Source of the DNA: Candidatus Tectimicrobiota bacterium
GTDB lineage: Bacteria > JACPSX01
Length of the DNA: 7,280 nt
Direction of reading: 5' to 3'
NCBI GenBank assembly: GCA_016193065.1
Contig: JACPSX010000024.1
Span: 1-7,280 of the forward strand
The notes beneath the pieces were generated by a model that was not told where the DNA came from, did not search any database, and was given only the letters and a program-made list of their open reading frames with translations. A program made the translations under genes and the position numbers. Numbering within the stretch: position 1 is the stretch's first letter; each line of letters opens with the position of its first letter. Below, piece after piece: positions 1 through 7,280 of the stretch.

Positions 1-2
1 AT

Positions 3-152
3 CCTTTGAGGGCCGCGGATGCTCTGCAACTGGCGGCGGCTCTGGTTTGGACCCGTGGTTATGCCGCCGGTCAACATTTTGTTTGCCTGGATCAAAGGTT
101 ACGGGAGGCTGCACATCTTGAGGGCTTTCTGCTCTTGCCGGATACCCCGTAG
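3..152 (+). CDS. C-terminal end of a PIN-domain (VapC-like) toxin, partial at left edge
   Basis: An open frame enters from the left edge and ends at TAG 150-152, giving 49 visible residues. It begins PLRAADALQLAAAL, continues with FVCLDQRLREAA and ends EGFLLLPDTP. This matches the C-terminal part of VapC-family PIN ribonucleases: an AxDALxLAAA helix carrying a catalytic Asp (visible residue 6), then a strand with the 'FV..D.RL..AA...G' signature carrying the last acidic residue. PIN toxins are Mg-dependent endoribonucleases that usually cleave tRNA or rRNA and are neutralised by an antitoxin encoded just upstream, here outside the window. It is a different PIN subtype from the complete toxin at 863-1276 (ADALQLAAA and CLDQRL versus IDSLLAATA and THNARDF). 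The N-terminal catalytic residues are not visible, so intactness cannot be judged. Confidence 0.72.
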   Translation, partial: PLRAADALQLAAALVWTRGYAAGQHFVCLDQRLREAAHLEGFLLLPDTP

Positions 153-250
153 GAGCCTCCAACCCCATCCGCTCCATGCTTCTTCCGCGGCCACGACATC
201 GCAGCAGGGGACTTGGGCAAGAAATGGATGAGCATCGCATCCGGCAATTG

Positions 251-379
251 GAGGGGCAGACCGCAGCATGAGGATCCTCTATCCGGTCGGCGAGGTCTTC
301 CCAAACCCCACGGCCCGCTCGATCCAGATCCTGAACACCGGCGCCGCGCTGGCCCGGGGAGAGAATCATGTGTTCCTGC
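251..379 (+). repeat. Imperfect direct repeat: first copy of glycosyltransferase 5' end (second copy 1288-1416)
   Basis: Bases 251-379 align without gaps to 1288-1416 (offset 1037), with 115 of 129 positions identical by hand count, about 89%. The first 52 bases, covering the ribosome binding site and the first 11-12 codons, differ at one position. Mismatches accumulate towards the 3' end. Similarity stops abruptly on both sides: upstream of 251/1288 the sequences are unrelated, and after 379/1416 they diverge. The two copies bracket the toxin-antitoxin module. Confidence 0.85.
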
Positions 380-393
380 CGCGGTGCGGCTAA
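268..393 (+). pseudogene. Truncated glycosyltransferase start (paralogue of the intact gene at 1305)
   Basis: ATG 268 has the same upstream purine-rich tract as the intact glycosyltransferase (GAGGGGCAGA, 251-260). It opens a frame of 41 codons, beginning MRILYPVGEVFP and reaching ARGENHVFLP before TAA at 391-393. The first 38 residues match the N-terminus of the intact protein, including the TARSIQ segment of the donor/acceptor-cleft N-domain. Then the similarity ends and the rest of the enzyme (about 345 residues) is missing. Differences from the intact copy include conservative substitutions (NPT for SPT, LNTG for MNTC). This suggests a diverged tandem paralogue that lost its 3' part, or a recombination remnant, rather than a very recent duplication. 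It cannot encode an active enzyme, though a short peptide could still be translated. Confidence 0.75.
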
Positions 394-405
394 CGAGCCG
401 GTTGA

Positions 406-576
406 GAGTCCCGGTTTGCCTCCGGCAACGTGTTTCGGCGTTTCCTGGAAAATTGCAAGGTCGTCGTTGTGGTCATGGAAAAGCGGCTCGCGGAATTCAG
501 AAGGTCGGGACTTGCCAGGCAGCTCGTCGAGGTGAGGCCGTCCGGCAGGTTGACAAGGCAACAGGGAGGGTGCTAA
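406..576 (+). pseudogene. Unassigned open-frame remnant before the toxin-antitoxin promoter
   Basis: After TGA 403-405 the same frame as the broken glycosyltransferase stays open for 56 codons to TAA 574-576. It reads ESRFASGNVFRRFLENC, then a run of five valines, MEKRLAEFRRSG, and LARQLVEVRP. The third codon positions are mostly G or C, as in the neighbouring real genes. The strand-helix pattern (hydrophobic run followed by an amphipathic helix) looks protein-like. There is no convincing start or ribosome binding site; GTG 430 is the only plausible initiator. I do not recognise the family, and it does not match the intact glycosyltransferase. It is best read as the 3' end of a deleted gene fused by deletion to the glycosyltransferase start, but chance openness in GC-rich DNA is possible. 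Confidence 0.3.
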
Positions 577-579
577 TAT
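550..579 (+). promoter_or_regulatory. Sigma-70-type promoter of the toxin-antitoxin operon
   Basis: A perfect -35 hexamer TTGACA (550-555) is followed 18 bp later by TAATAT (574-579), a 4/6 match to the -10 consensus. Transcription would begin near 585-588, within the small palindrome, about 28 bases before the antitoxin start. Position and quality suit an autoregulated type II module. The promoter overlaps the end of the upstream remnant frame. Confidence 0.55.
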
Positions 580-582
580 GAA

Positions 583-598
583 TCTGACTAGTCTGACC
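583..598. promoter_or_regulatory. Candidate operator for the Phd-type antitoxin
   Basis: The perfect 8-bp palindrome GACTAGTC (586-593) lies inside a direct repeat TCTGAC-TAG-TCTGAC (583-588 and 592-597). It sits at or just after the predicted transcription start of the module. Phd/YefM antitoxins repress their own operon by binding short palindromes at the promoter, so this is a natural candidate. Only the position and symmetry are seen; binding is inferred. Confidence 0.4.
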
Positions 599-614
599 AA
601 ATACGGAGGGTTCT

Positions 615-866
615 ATGAGCACTTGGCAGCTTCAGGAAGCAAAGGCCCGTTTGAGTGAGGTTATCAAGAAGGCCACGAAGGAAGGGCCACAGAGTATCAC
701 TGTGCACGGGGAACCGCGCGCCGTCGTGGTTTCGAATAAGGAGTATGAACGACTTAAGCATCCCCGGGGGAGCTTCGTGAAATTCATGCGCCGCTCGCCG
801 CTTTACGGTGTAGAGCTGAATCTCAAGCGTGAGCAGACGCTCACTCGCGAGGCCCATGTCGCATGA
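615..866 (+). CDS. Type II antitoxin, Phd/YefM family
   Basis: An 83-residue protein. Residues 1-50 show the Phd/YefM fold: the N-terminal WQLQEAKARLSEVIKKA helix, then ITVHGEPRAVVVS strands and the NKEYERLK helix, which together dimerise and bind operator DNA. Residues 51-83 (GSFVKFMRRSPLYGVEL, then a charged tail) resemble the toxin-wrapping C-terminus of Phd antitoxins that pair with VapC/FitB-type PIN toxins. Length is normal for the family. ATG 615 has GGAGGG at 605-610, four bases upstream. The stop overlaps the toxin start (ATGA, 863-866), so the two are translationally coupled. Its role is to bind and inhibit the co-encoded ribonuclease and, with it, repress the promoter at 550-579. 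The family call is firm; the operator assignment is inferred. Confidence 0.92.
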   Translation: MSTWQLQEAKARLSEVIKKATKEGPQSITVHGEPRAVVVSNKEYERLKHPRGSFVKFMRRSPLYGVELNLKREQTLTREAHVA

Positions 867-1276
867 GCTATCTGCTCGATACCAATGTGGTGTCGGAGAC
901 CATCCGACGTAACCCGAACAAGACGGTGACGTCATGGCTCGATCAGATCCCTGGTGAGGCGCTCTTTATAAGCGTCCTTACGTTGGGAGAGATTCGCAAA
1001 GGCATCGAGGCCTTGCCGGACAGGAAACGCCGTGAGAGGTTGCGCTTGTGGATCGATCATGAGCTTCCACGATGGTTTGAGGAGCGGGTGCTCCCGGTGG
1101 ACCTCGCTGTTGCCGACCGTTGGGGGCGACTGCTTGCAGAGGTTCGCCGGCCGGTTCCCACCATCGATAGCCTTCTTGCCGCGACTGCCTTACATCACGA
1201 CTTGCGGCTGGTGACACACAATGCCAGGGATTTCGATTATCCCGGTCTTGAAGTGATCAATCCGTGGTTGCTGTAG
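863..1276 (+). CDS. vapC: PIN-domain ribonuclease toxin, VapC family
   Basis: A 137-residue, complete PIN domain. The expected acidic residues are visible: D6 in LLDTNVVSE, E43 in TLGEIRKGIE, D102 in PTIDSLLAATA and D123 in THNARDFDYPG. These would hold Mg and cleave a specific RNA, typically initiator tRNA or a 23S rRNA loop in characterised VapCs; the target here is unknown. The THNARDF ending and the LGEIRKGIE helix place it near the VapC/FitB subgroup that pairs with Phd-like antitoxins. It begins four bases inside the antitoxin gene and has no other close ribosome binding site, so expression follows antitoxin translation. Its stop lies 28 bases before the glycosyltransferase start, so readthrough transcription into that gene is possible. 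No inactivating change is seen. Confidence 0.93.
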   Translation: MSYLLDTNVVSETIRRNPNKTVTSWLDQIPGEALFISVLTLGEIRKGIEALPDRKRRERLRLWIDHELPRWFEERVLPVDLAVADRWGRLLAEVRRPVPTIDSLLAATALHHDLRLVTHNARDFDYPGLEVINPWLL

Positions 1277-1304
1277 TAATCCCCATAGAGGGGGAGACCG
1301 CAGC

Positions 1305-2465
1305 ATGAGGATCCTCTATCCGGTCGGCGAGGTCTTCCCGAGCCCGACGGCCCGCTCGATCCAGATCATGAACACCTGCGCGGCGCTGGCCCGCAGGGGC
1401 AACCAGGTGTTCCTGCTGCTGGGAAAGAAGCGGGGGATCGACGCCGCCCGCTTGCTCGAATATTACGGGCTGCTGCCGACCCCGGGGCTTGAGATCGAGT
1501 TTCTGCCCATCCTGAGGCCCTCGGGGCAGAGGGTCTGGCGCCCGAGCTGGGGTGGCCTTTTCCTGTTCTTTTGCCGCCGGCGCCTGGTCCGGCTGCTGGC
1601 GGATTCTACCGGGAAGAAGGATACGGTCGTCTTTGTCCGCCATCTGAAGCTGGCCGTGAATCTGCGCCGGAAATACAAAAAACTGCTGGAAACCCCGCTG
1701 ATTTTCGAGGCCCACGAGATTTTCTCCCACGAGAAGCCAGCGGGCTCCCGTCTGCGGACCCTGGAAGAGAGAGCCTATGGCGGGGTGGACGGCGTGGTGG
1801 CGATCACGGCCCATCTGGCCAGGATGATCGTGGAGACCTTCTCTGTGCGCGTTCCCACGGCGGTTGTGCCTGATGGAACGCGCCTCTTCACCCTCTCCCC
1901 TTTGAATTCCCAGACTCCCGCCCGGATCGTTTACTCGGGCCAGCTCTACGAGTGGAAGGGGGTTGACTGCCTGCTGCAGGCCATGGCGGAAGTGCCGGGG
2001 GCCCGCCTGGCCATCCTGGGAGGAGGAGCCGGCGGGGCGGAGCAACTGCAAAGAAAGGCCCGGTCCCTCGGGATTGAAGATCGTCTGGATTTCCTGGGAC
2101 AGGTGCCCCACCGGGAAGTGGTGAAGTCTCTGCGGGAGGCGGACGTTTTTGTTTTGCCCGCATCCGGAAGTCCCATCTCCCGTTTCTGGACGTCCCCATT
2201 GAAGCTCTTCGAATACATGGCGGCGGGGCGTCCGGTGGTGGCCTCCGATCTACCCTCCCTGCGGGAAATCCTGCGGCACGAGGAAAATGCGCTGCTGGTG
2301 GAGCCCGGGAATCCCCGGGCGCTGGCCGCAGCCATAAACCGGATTCTGGCCGACCGCGGGTTGGCCCAGCGGCTGGCTGGGCAGGCACTTGCCGATGTGA
2401 GAGAGTATACGTGGGATGCGAGAGCGGAAAGGCTGGAAAGATTTTTCGCTGAACTCCTGACTTGA
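1305..2465 (+). CDS. Glycosyltransferase, GT4-like (GT-B fold, group 1)
   Basis: A 386-residue retaining-type glycosyltransferase of usual length. The N-terminal Rossmann domain opens with MRILYPVGEVFPSPTARSIQ (1-20) and includes FEAHEIF (134-140), typical of GT4 acceptor-side loops. The C-terminal nucleotide-sugar domain starts with YSGQLYEWKG (210-219), followed by LGQVPHREV (264-272), then SPLKLFEYMAAGRPVVASD (297-315) and ENALLVEPGNP (327-337). E303 corresponds to the second Glu of the EX7E motif. The first Glu position is Trp (295), a variant seen in the 'SPLKLFEYMA' subgroup. No signal peptide or membrane segment is evident, so it is probably cytosolic or membrane-peripheral. The ribosome binding site is GAGGGGGAG at 1288-1296. 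Its place before kdsB suggests envelope polysaccharide or lipopolysaccharide work, but donor and acceptor cannot be told. A broken copy of its 5' end lies at 268. Confidence 0.9.
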   Translation: MRILYPVGEVFPSPTARSIQIMNTCAALARRGNQVFLLLGKKRGIDAARLLEYYGLLPTPGLEIEFLPILRPSGQRVWRPSWGGLFLFFCRRRLVRLLADSTGKKDTVVFVRHLKLAVNLRRKYKKLLETPLIFEAHEIFSHEKPAGSRLRTLEERAYGGVDGVVAITAHLARMIVETFSVRVPTAVVPDGTRLFTLSPLNSQTPARIVYSGQLYEWKGVDCLLQAMAEVPGARLAILGGGAGGAEQLQRKARSLGIEDRLDFLGQVPHREVVKSLREADVFVLPASGSPISRFWTSPLKLFEYMAAGRPVVASDLPSLREILRHEENALLVEPGNPRALAAAINRILADRGLAQRLAGQALADVREYTWDARAERLERFFAELLT

Positions 2466-2490
2466 TTTCGTCTCCTGCCCGGTGTAAAGT
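2462..2490 (+). promoter_or_regulatory. Weak candidate promoter before kdsB
   Basis: TTGATT (2462-2467) and TAAAGT (2485-2490) are separated by 17 bp, each matching the sigma-70 consensus at 4 of 6 positions. They fall in the about 90-base gap between the glycosyltransferase stop and the likely kdsB start. This would let kdsB-pyrG-kdsA be expressed independently of the toxin-antitoxin/glycosyltransferase patch. Such matches also occur by chance. Confidence 0.3.
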
Positions 2491-2498
2491 AGTGGCTC

Positions 2499-2551
2499 AT
2501 GAAACTCGTAGTTTTCCCTGGGCTGCATTGCCGAGCGATGGAGGAGGGACC

Positions 2552-2555
<4 letters not shown>
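2499..2555 (+). CDS. Possible 18-codon leader ORF overlapping the kdsB start
   Basis: ATG 2499 opens an 18-residue frame (MKLVVFPGLHCRAMEEGP) whose TGA (2553-2555) overlaps the inferred CTG start of kdsB (2552-2554) in a CTGA junction. The kdsB Shine-Dalgarno lies inside this ORF. The arrangement could couple translation of kdsB to the leader. Its own ribosome binding site (GGTGTAAAG region) is weak, and I recognise no family. It may be chance. Confidence 0.2.
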
Positions 2556-4994
<2,439 letters not shown>

Positions 4995-5015
4995 ACGAAA
5001 GCGAGAGGTGCTCCG

Positions 5016-5744
5016 GTGAGCCGGGAAGTACCCGTTGGTTCCGTGATCTTGGGGGGTGGGAACCCGCTGGTCCTGATTGCGGGCCCGTGCGTCATCGAGT
5101 CCGAGCGGGACACCCTGGAAATTGCCCGGCGGCTCAAAGAGATCACGGCGGCGGCTGGAGTCCCCCTGATCTTTAAGGCCTCTTACGACAAGGCCAACCG
5201 CACTTCCATCCGCTCGTTCCGGGGACCGGGACCGGAGAGGGGCCTGCGGGTTTTGATGCGGGTCCGGGAGGATCTCGGGGTTCCGGTTCTCTCCGACGTC
5301 CACGAAACCGACCAGGTTTATGAAGCAGGCCAGGTTCTCGACGTGCTGCAGATACCGGCCTTTCTCTGCCGCCAGACGGACCTGGTCGTGGCGGCGGCCC
5401 GCACGGGTAAGGTGGTGAACGCAGAGCGCGGGATTTCTTTCGGCTACAACAACCTGGTGGTCGATTTCCGTTCTCTGGTGATCATGGCGGAACTCGGCTA
5501 TCCCGTGGTCTTCGATGCCACCCACAGCGTGCAGATCCCGGCAGGGGCCGGCACAGCTTCCGGCGGAAACCGGGAGTTCATCGCCCCTCTGTCCCGGGCT
5601 GCGGTGGCCGTGGGCTGCGATGCGCTCTTCGTCGAGGTCCACCCGGACCCCGACAAAGCCCTGAGCGATGGCCCGAACTCCCTCAAACTCGAGGACCTGC
5701 CCGATCTCCTCCGGCAAGTCAAGGCCATCGCGGCTGCCAGATGA
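5016..5744 (+). CDS. kdsA: 3-deoxy-8-phosphooctulonate (Kdo-8-P) synthase with internal ~29-residue deletion
   Basis: KdsA condenses PEP with arabinose-5-phosphate to Kdo-8-phosphate in a TIM barrel. Starts at GTG 5016 behind GAGAGGTG (5003-5010). Family motifs are clear: IAGPCVIES (C25, the metal-ligand Cys of metal-dependent KdsAs), [12 protein letters not shown] (K54, K59, N61, R62), RGPG, DVHE (D94), [30 protein letters not shown] (H170), VEVHPDP (E207) and SDGPNSL (D218). The protein is only 242 residues instead of about 270-285. Aligned from memory to E. coli KdsA, GKVVN (131-135) jumps straight to [11 protein letters not shown]. The VKKPQF...KVIL stretch is gone, including K138 (E. coli numbering), the following helix and most of the next barrel strand. 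The frame is kept across the junction at about 5420-5424, and everything after aligns normally. It may be inactive, atypical or a sequence/assembly error; identity as KdsA is certain. Confidence 0.93.
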   Translation: MSREVPVGSVILGGGNPLVLIAGPCVIESERDTLEIARRLKEITAAAGVPLIFKASYDKANRTSIRSFRGPGPERGLRVLMRVREDLGVPVLSDVHETDQVYEAGQVLDVLQIPAFLCRQTDLVVAAARTGKVVNAERGISFGYNNLVVDFRSLVIMAELGYPVVFDATHSVQIPAGAGTASGGNREFIAPLSRAAVAVGCDALFVEVHPDPDKALSDGPNSLKLEDLPDLLRQVKAIAAAR

Positions 5745-5826
5745 CATTGTGAGCTTAGATCGGGGAGAAACGGGTTCGCTCCGGTCCAAATGGGTGTTTC
5801 CGATTTGAAAGGAACAGGGGCGGATT

Positions 5827-5889
5827 GTGGCATCTGAGGCGAAGTTCTCCCGGGATTACGACTTTAAGAAGAACGTGAGGCTGGAGTAG
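5827..5889 (+). CDS. Possible 20-codon ORF ahead of the Nudix gene
   Basis: GTG 5827, with AGGGG at 5816-5820, opens a 20-codon frame (VASEAKFSRDYDFKKNVRLE) ending at TAG 5887-5889, 10 bases before the Nudix start. It is charged and compositionally protein-like, but no family is recognised. It could be a leader peptide, a remnant of a lost gene or chance. The rest of the gap 5745-5899 shows no RNA gene or convincing terminator. Confidence 0.2.
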   Translation: MASEAKFSRDYDFKKNVRLE

Positions 5890-5899
5890 AGGAGGAGAG

Positions 5900-6445
5900 A
5901 TGTCCGATGAGCACGTCCGGGTACAGGCCGTCTACCGGGGTCGCATCGTCAACTTGGATCTTGAAATGGTTCGCCTCCCCAACGGGGCCGAGGTGACGAT
6001 GGAGATTATTCACCACTCAGGGGCTGCCGCCGTGGTGCCCCTTCTTCCCGACAACAGGGTCGTTCTGATCTATCAGTACCGGCACGCGGTCGGCGGTTAT
6101 ATCTGGGAGGTGCCGGCGGGCCGCCTCGATCCTGGAGAGCTTCCGGAAGCCTGCGCCCAGCGAGAGCTTGCTGAGGAAGTGGGTTACAAGGCGGGCCATC
6201 TGGAAAAGATCGGGATGATCATGACCACCCCTGGGTTTTGTGACGAGAAGATCCACCTGTTCCTGGCTCGGGATCTCACCCCATGCCCGATCAACCATGA
6301 AGCCGACGAGGTTCTCGAGATTCGGGAAAAAGCTCTGGAAGAGGCCTTGGCCATGATTGGCCGGGGTGAGATTTGCGACGCTAAGACCGTAGTTTCCCTC
6401 CAGACTGCCTATTTGCACCTTTCGGGTCCCCGGTCCTTGAAGTAG
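5900..6445 (+). CDS. Nudix hydrolase, ADP-ribose pyrophosphatase type
   Basis: A 181-residue protein of the NudF/ADP-ribose diphosphatase group, which splits ADP-ribose or other nucleoside diphosphate sugars to AMP (NMP) and a sugar phosphate. The Nudix box is complete at residues 74-96: G74, E80 and RELAEEVGY (88-96) fit GX5EX7REUXEEXGU, with the Mg-binding E89, E92 and E93. The N-terminal strands VYRGRIVNLDLEMVRLPNG, the VVLIYQYRHAVGGYIWEVPAG lead-in and TTPGFCDEKIHLFLA (109-123) are typical of ADP-ribose pyrophosphatases. ATG 5900 follows AGGAGGAGAG closely. It lies 155 bases after kdsA on the same strand. A link to sugar-nucleotide turnover is possible but unproven. It is convergent with the GGDEF gene, with only 11 bases between stops. 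Exact substrate is not determinable. Confidence 0.93.
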   Translation: MSDEHVRVQAVYRGRIVNLDLEMVRLPNGAEVTMEIIHHSGAAAVVPLLPDNRVVLIYQYRHAVGGYIWEVPAGRLDPGELPEACAQRELAEEVGYKAGHLEKIGMIMTTPGFCDEKIHLFLARDLTPCPINHEADEVLEIREKALEEALAMIGRGEICDAKTVVSLQTAYLHLSGPRSLK

Positions 6446-6456
6446 AAGGGAAACTG

Positions 6457-7278
6457 CTAGGGCCGGCCAAGACAGATCTGGTCCTTTCCTCCCTTCTTGG
6501 CCACCAAAAGGGCCTGATCGGCCTCCAGGATTAGCTCCTGGGGACTCTTGACTTTCTCTTTGGGGAGGAGGGTCGCAATACCGGCGCTGAAGGTCAGGGA
6601 GATGGGGGGGGTGCCACCGAAATTGTGGTGCTTGACACGCTCCTTCATCCGGTTGACGATTCCCCAGGCGCCCTTCGAGTTTGAATTGGGCAGAATGAGG
6701 GTGAATTCCTCTCCACCGTAGCGGGCTACCAGGTCCGATTCCCGGCAACCGGTCTTGAAGAGATGGGCAACTTCCTTCAAAACCCGGTCTCCTGTGACGT
6801 GGCCGCAGGTATCATTTACATTCTTGAAGTGATCCAGATCGATCAGGATCAGGGTGAGAGGATAGGCAAGCCTTAGGGCGCGGGATACCTCTTCGGAAAT
6901 GCGCTTTTGGAAGTACCTGTGATTGTAGATCCCTGTGAGTCCATCGAGGTCTGAAAGGTTCTGGAGCCGTTCGTTTTCCCAGCGCAGGGATCTTTCGGAC
7001 GATTTCAACCCGTCGATCGCCTCCTTCATCTCCTTTTCCCGCTGCTCGAATTGGATCGCTGATTCACCGAGGGCCTGGCTGGCCTTCAGCACTGCCTTGA
7101 AAACCCCCTTCAAGTTCGGGACGCGGATATCGAGATAACCTGCCATCTCCTGAACTTGTTGTTCGATGGCCTCAAGGATCTGCCTTGCTTCCTCTTCCGT
7201 GTGCCCCAGCAGGCTGTAAATCTCCTGACAAAAGGCCCTGATCCTGACGCCCTCCTGGGTGTCGGAGAGGGCATGGGC
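6457..7278 (-). CDS. GGDEF diguanylate cyclase, C-terminal part (N-terminus beyond window)
   Basis: The minus-strand frame stays open from the right edge to its stop at 6457-6459, showing 273 residues. A Met at 7146-7144 is internal to this frame and not a convincing start, since protein-like sequence (LSDTQEGVRIRAFCQEIYSLLGH, written here as LSDTQEGVRIR plus AFCQEIYSLL) precedes it. Visible residues 1-75 are helical; about 76-106 are charged and coiled-coil-like. The cyclase domain follows: DLDGLTGIYNHRYF (110-123), LILIDLDHFKNVND with the Mg-binding Asp (142-156), RYGGEEF with the active-site GGEEF at 188-192, and the C-terminal AGIA and KKGGKDQ. RESD (179-182) stands five residues before GGEEF, the spacing of the product-inhibition I-site. 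It therefore likely makes cyclic di-GMP from two GTP under feedback control. The upstream helical part could be the end of a sensory or HDOD-type domain; this is a guess. Confidence 0.92.
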   Translation of the reverse strand, partial: AHALSDTQEGVRIRAFCQEIYSLLGHTEEEARQILEAIEQQVQEMAGYLDIRVPNLKGVFKAVLKASQALGESAIQFEQREKEMKEAIDGLKSSERSLRWENERLQNLSDLDGLTGIYNHRYFQKRISEEVSRALRLAYPLTLILIDLDHFKNVNDTCGHVTGDRVLKEVAHLFKTGCRESDLVARYGGEEFTLILPNSNSKGAWGIVNRMKERVKHHNFGGTPPISLTFSAGIATLLPKEKVKSPQELILEADQALLVAKKGGKDQICLGRP

Positions 7279-7280
7279 TG

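Noticed and set aside
213-581. 122-codon plus-strand frame over the left accessory patch
   Set aside because: It reads the broken glycosyltransferase copy out of frame, and its product is R/G/P-rich without motifs. The homologous frame is the one starting at 268.
588-935. 115-codon minus-strand frame over the antitoxin gene
   Set aside because: Antisense shadow of the Phd/VapC pair, which has an SD, coupled overlap and full family motifs.
5758-5804. Possible hairpin ATCGG...AAAC / GTTTCCGAT after kdsA as terminator or attenuator
   Set aside because: Needs a four-base bulge and a loop of more than 20 bases, and lacks a following T-run; too weak to annotate.
6446-6470. Shared terminator between the convergent Nudix and GGDEF genes
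   Set aside because: Only 11 bases separate the stops. The nearby GGCCGGCC palindrome (6461-6468) is inside the GGDEF coding end and has no loop or T-tract.

Overview
The window reads as chromosomal DNA of a GC-rich Gram-negative bacterium. It carries two enzymes of Kdo (lipopolysaccharide inner-core sugar) metabolism, kdsB and kdsA, flanking CTP synthase pyrG, with a glycosyltransferase just upstream. The order kdsB-pyrG-kdsA is familiar from Desulfobacterota/deltaproteobacterial-type genomes such as Geobacter relatives. That placement is inferred from gene order and protein style, not from a search.

Left part (1-1287) is an accessory patch. It starts with the C-terminal end of a PIN-domain toxin that runs off the window. 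Next comes a broken copy of the first ~40 codons of a glycosyltransferase, then an unassigned open-frame remnant. A complete Phd/YefM-VapC type II toxin-antitoxin module follows, with a good promoter and a small palindrome/direct-repeat operator. The module sits between the broken glycosyltransferase start and the intact gene. The two copies form an imperfect 129-bp direct repeat, about 89% identical and 1037 bp apart.

Central part (1305-5744) is an all-plus-strand envelope/nucleotide cluster: GT4-type glycosyltransferase, kdsB, pyrG, kdsA. PyrG makes CTP, KdsB uses CTP to activate Kdo as CMP-Kdo, and KdsA makes Kdo-8-phosphate, so the cluster joins sugar synthesis, its activation and the nucleotide it consumes. 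Two points stand out. kdsB has no ATG in the right place and appears to start at CTG behind a strong Shine-Dalgarno, overlapping the stop of an 18-codon leader ORF. kdsA carries a clean in-frame deletion of about 29 residues that removes an active-site lysine and a barrel strand/helix, so it may be non-functional, unusual, or an assembly artefact.

Right part (5745-7280) holds a 155-bp gap with a possible 20-codon ORF, then a Nudix hydrolase of the ADP-ribose pyrophosphatase type. Convergent to it is a GGDEF diguanylate cyclase on the minus strand, whose N-terminus lies beyond the window. The genes that often follow kdsA in such clusters (kdsD, kdsC, lptC) are not here.
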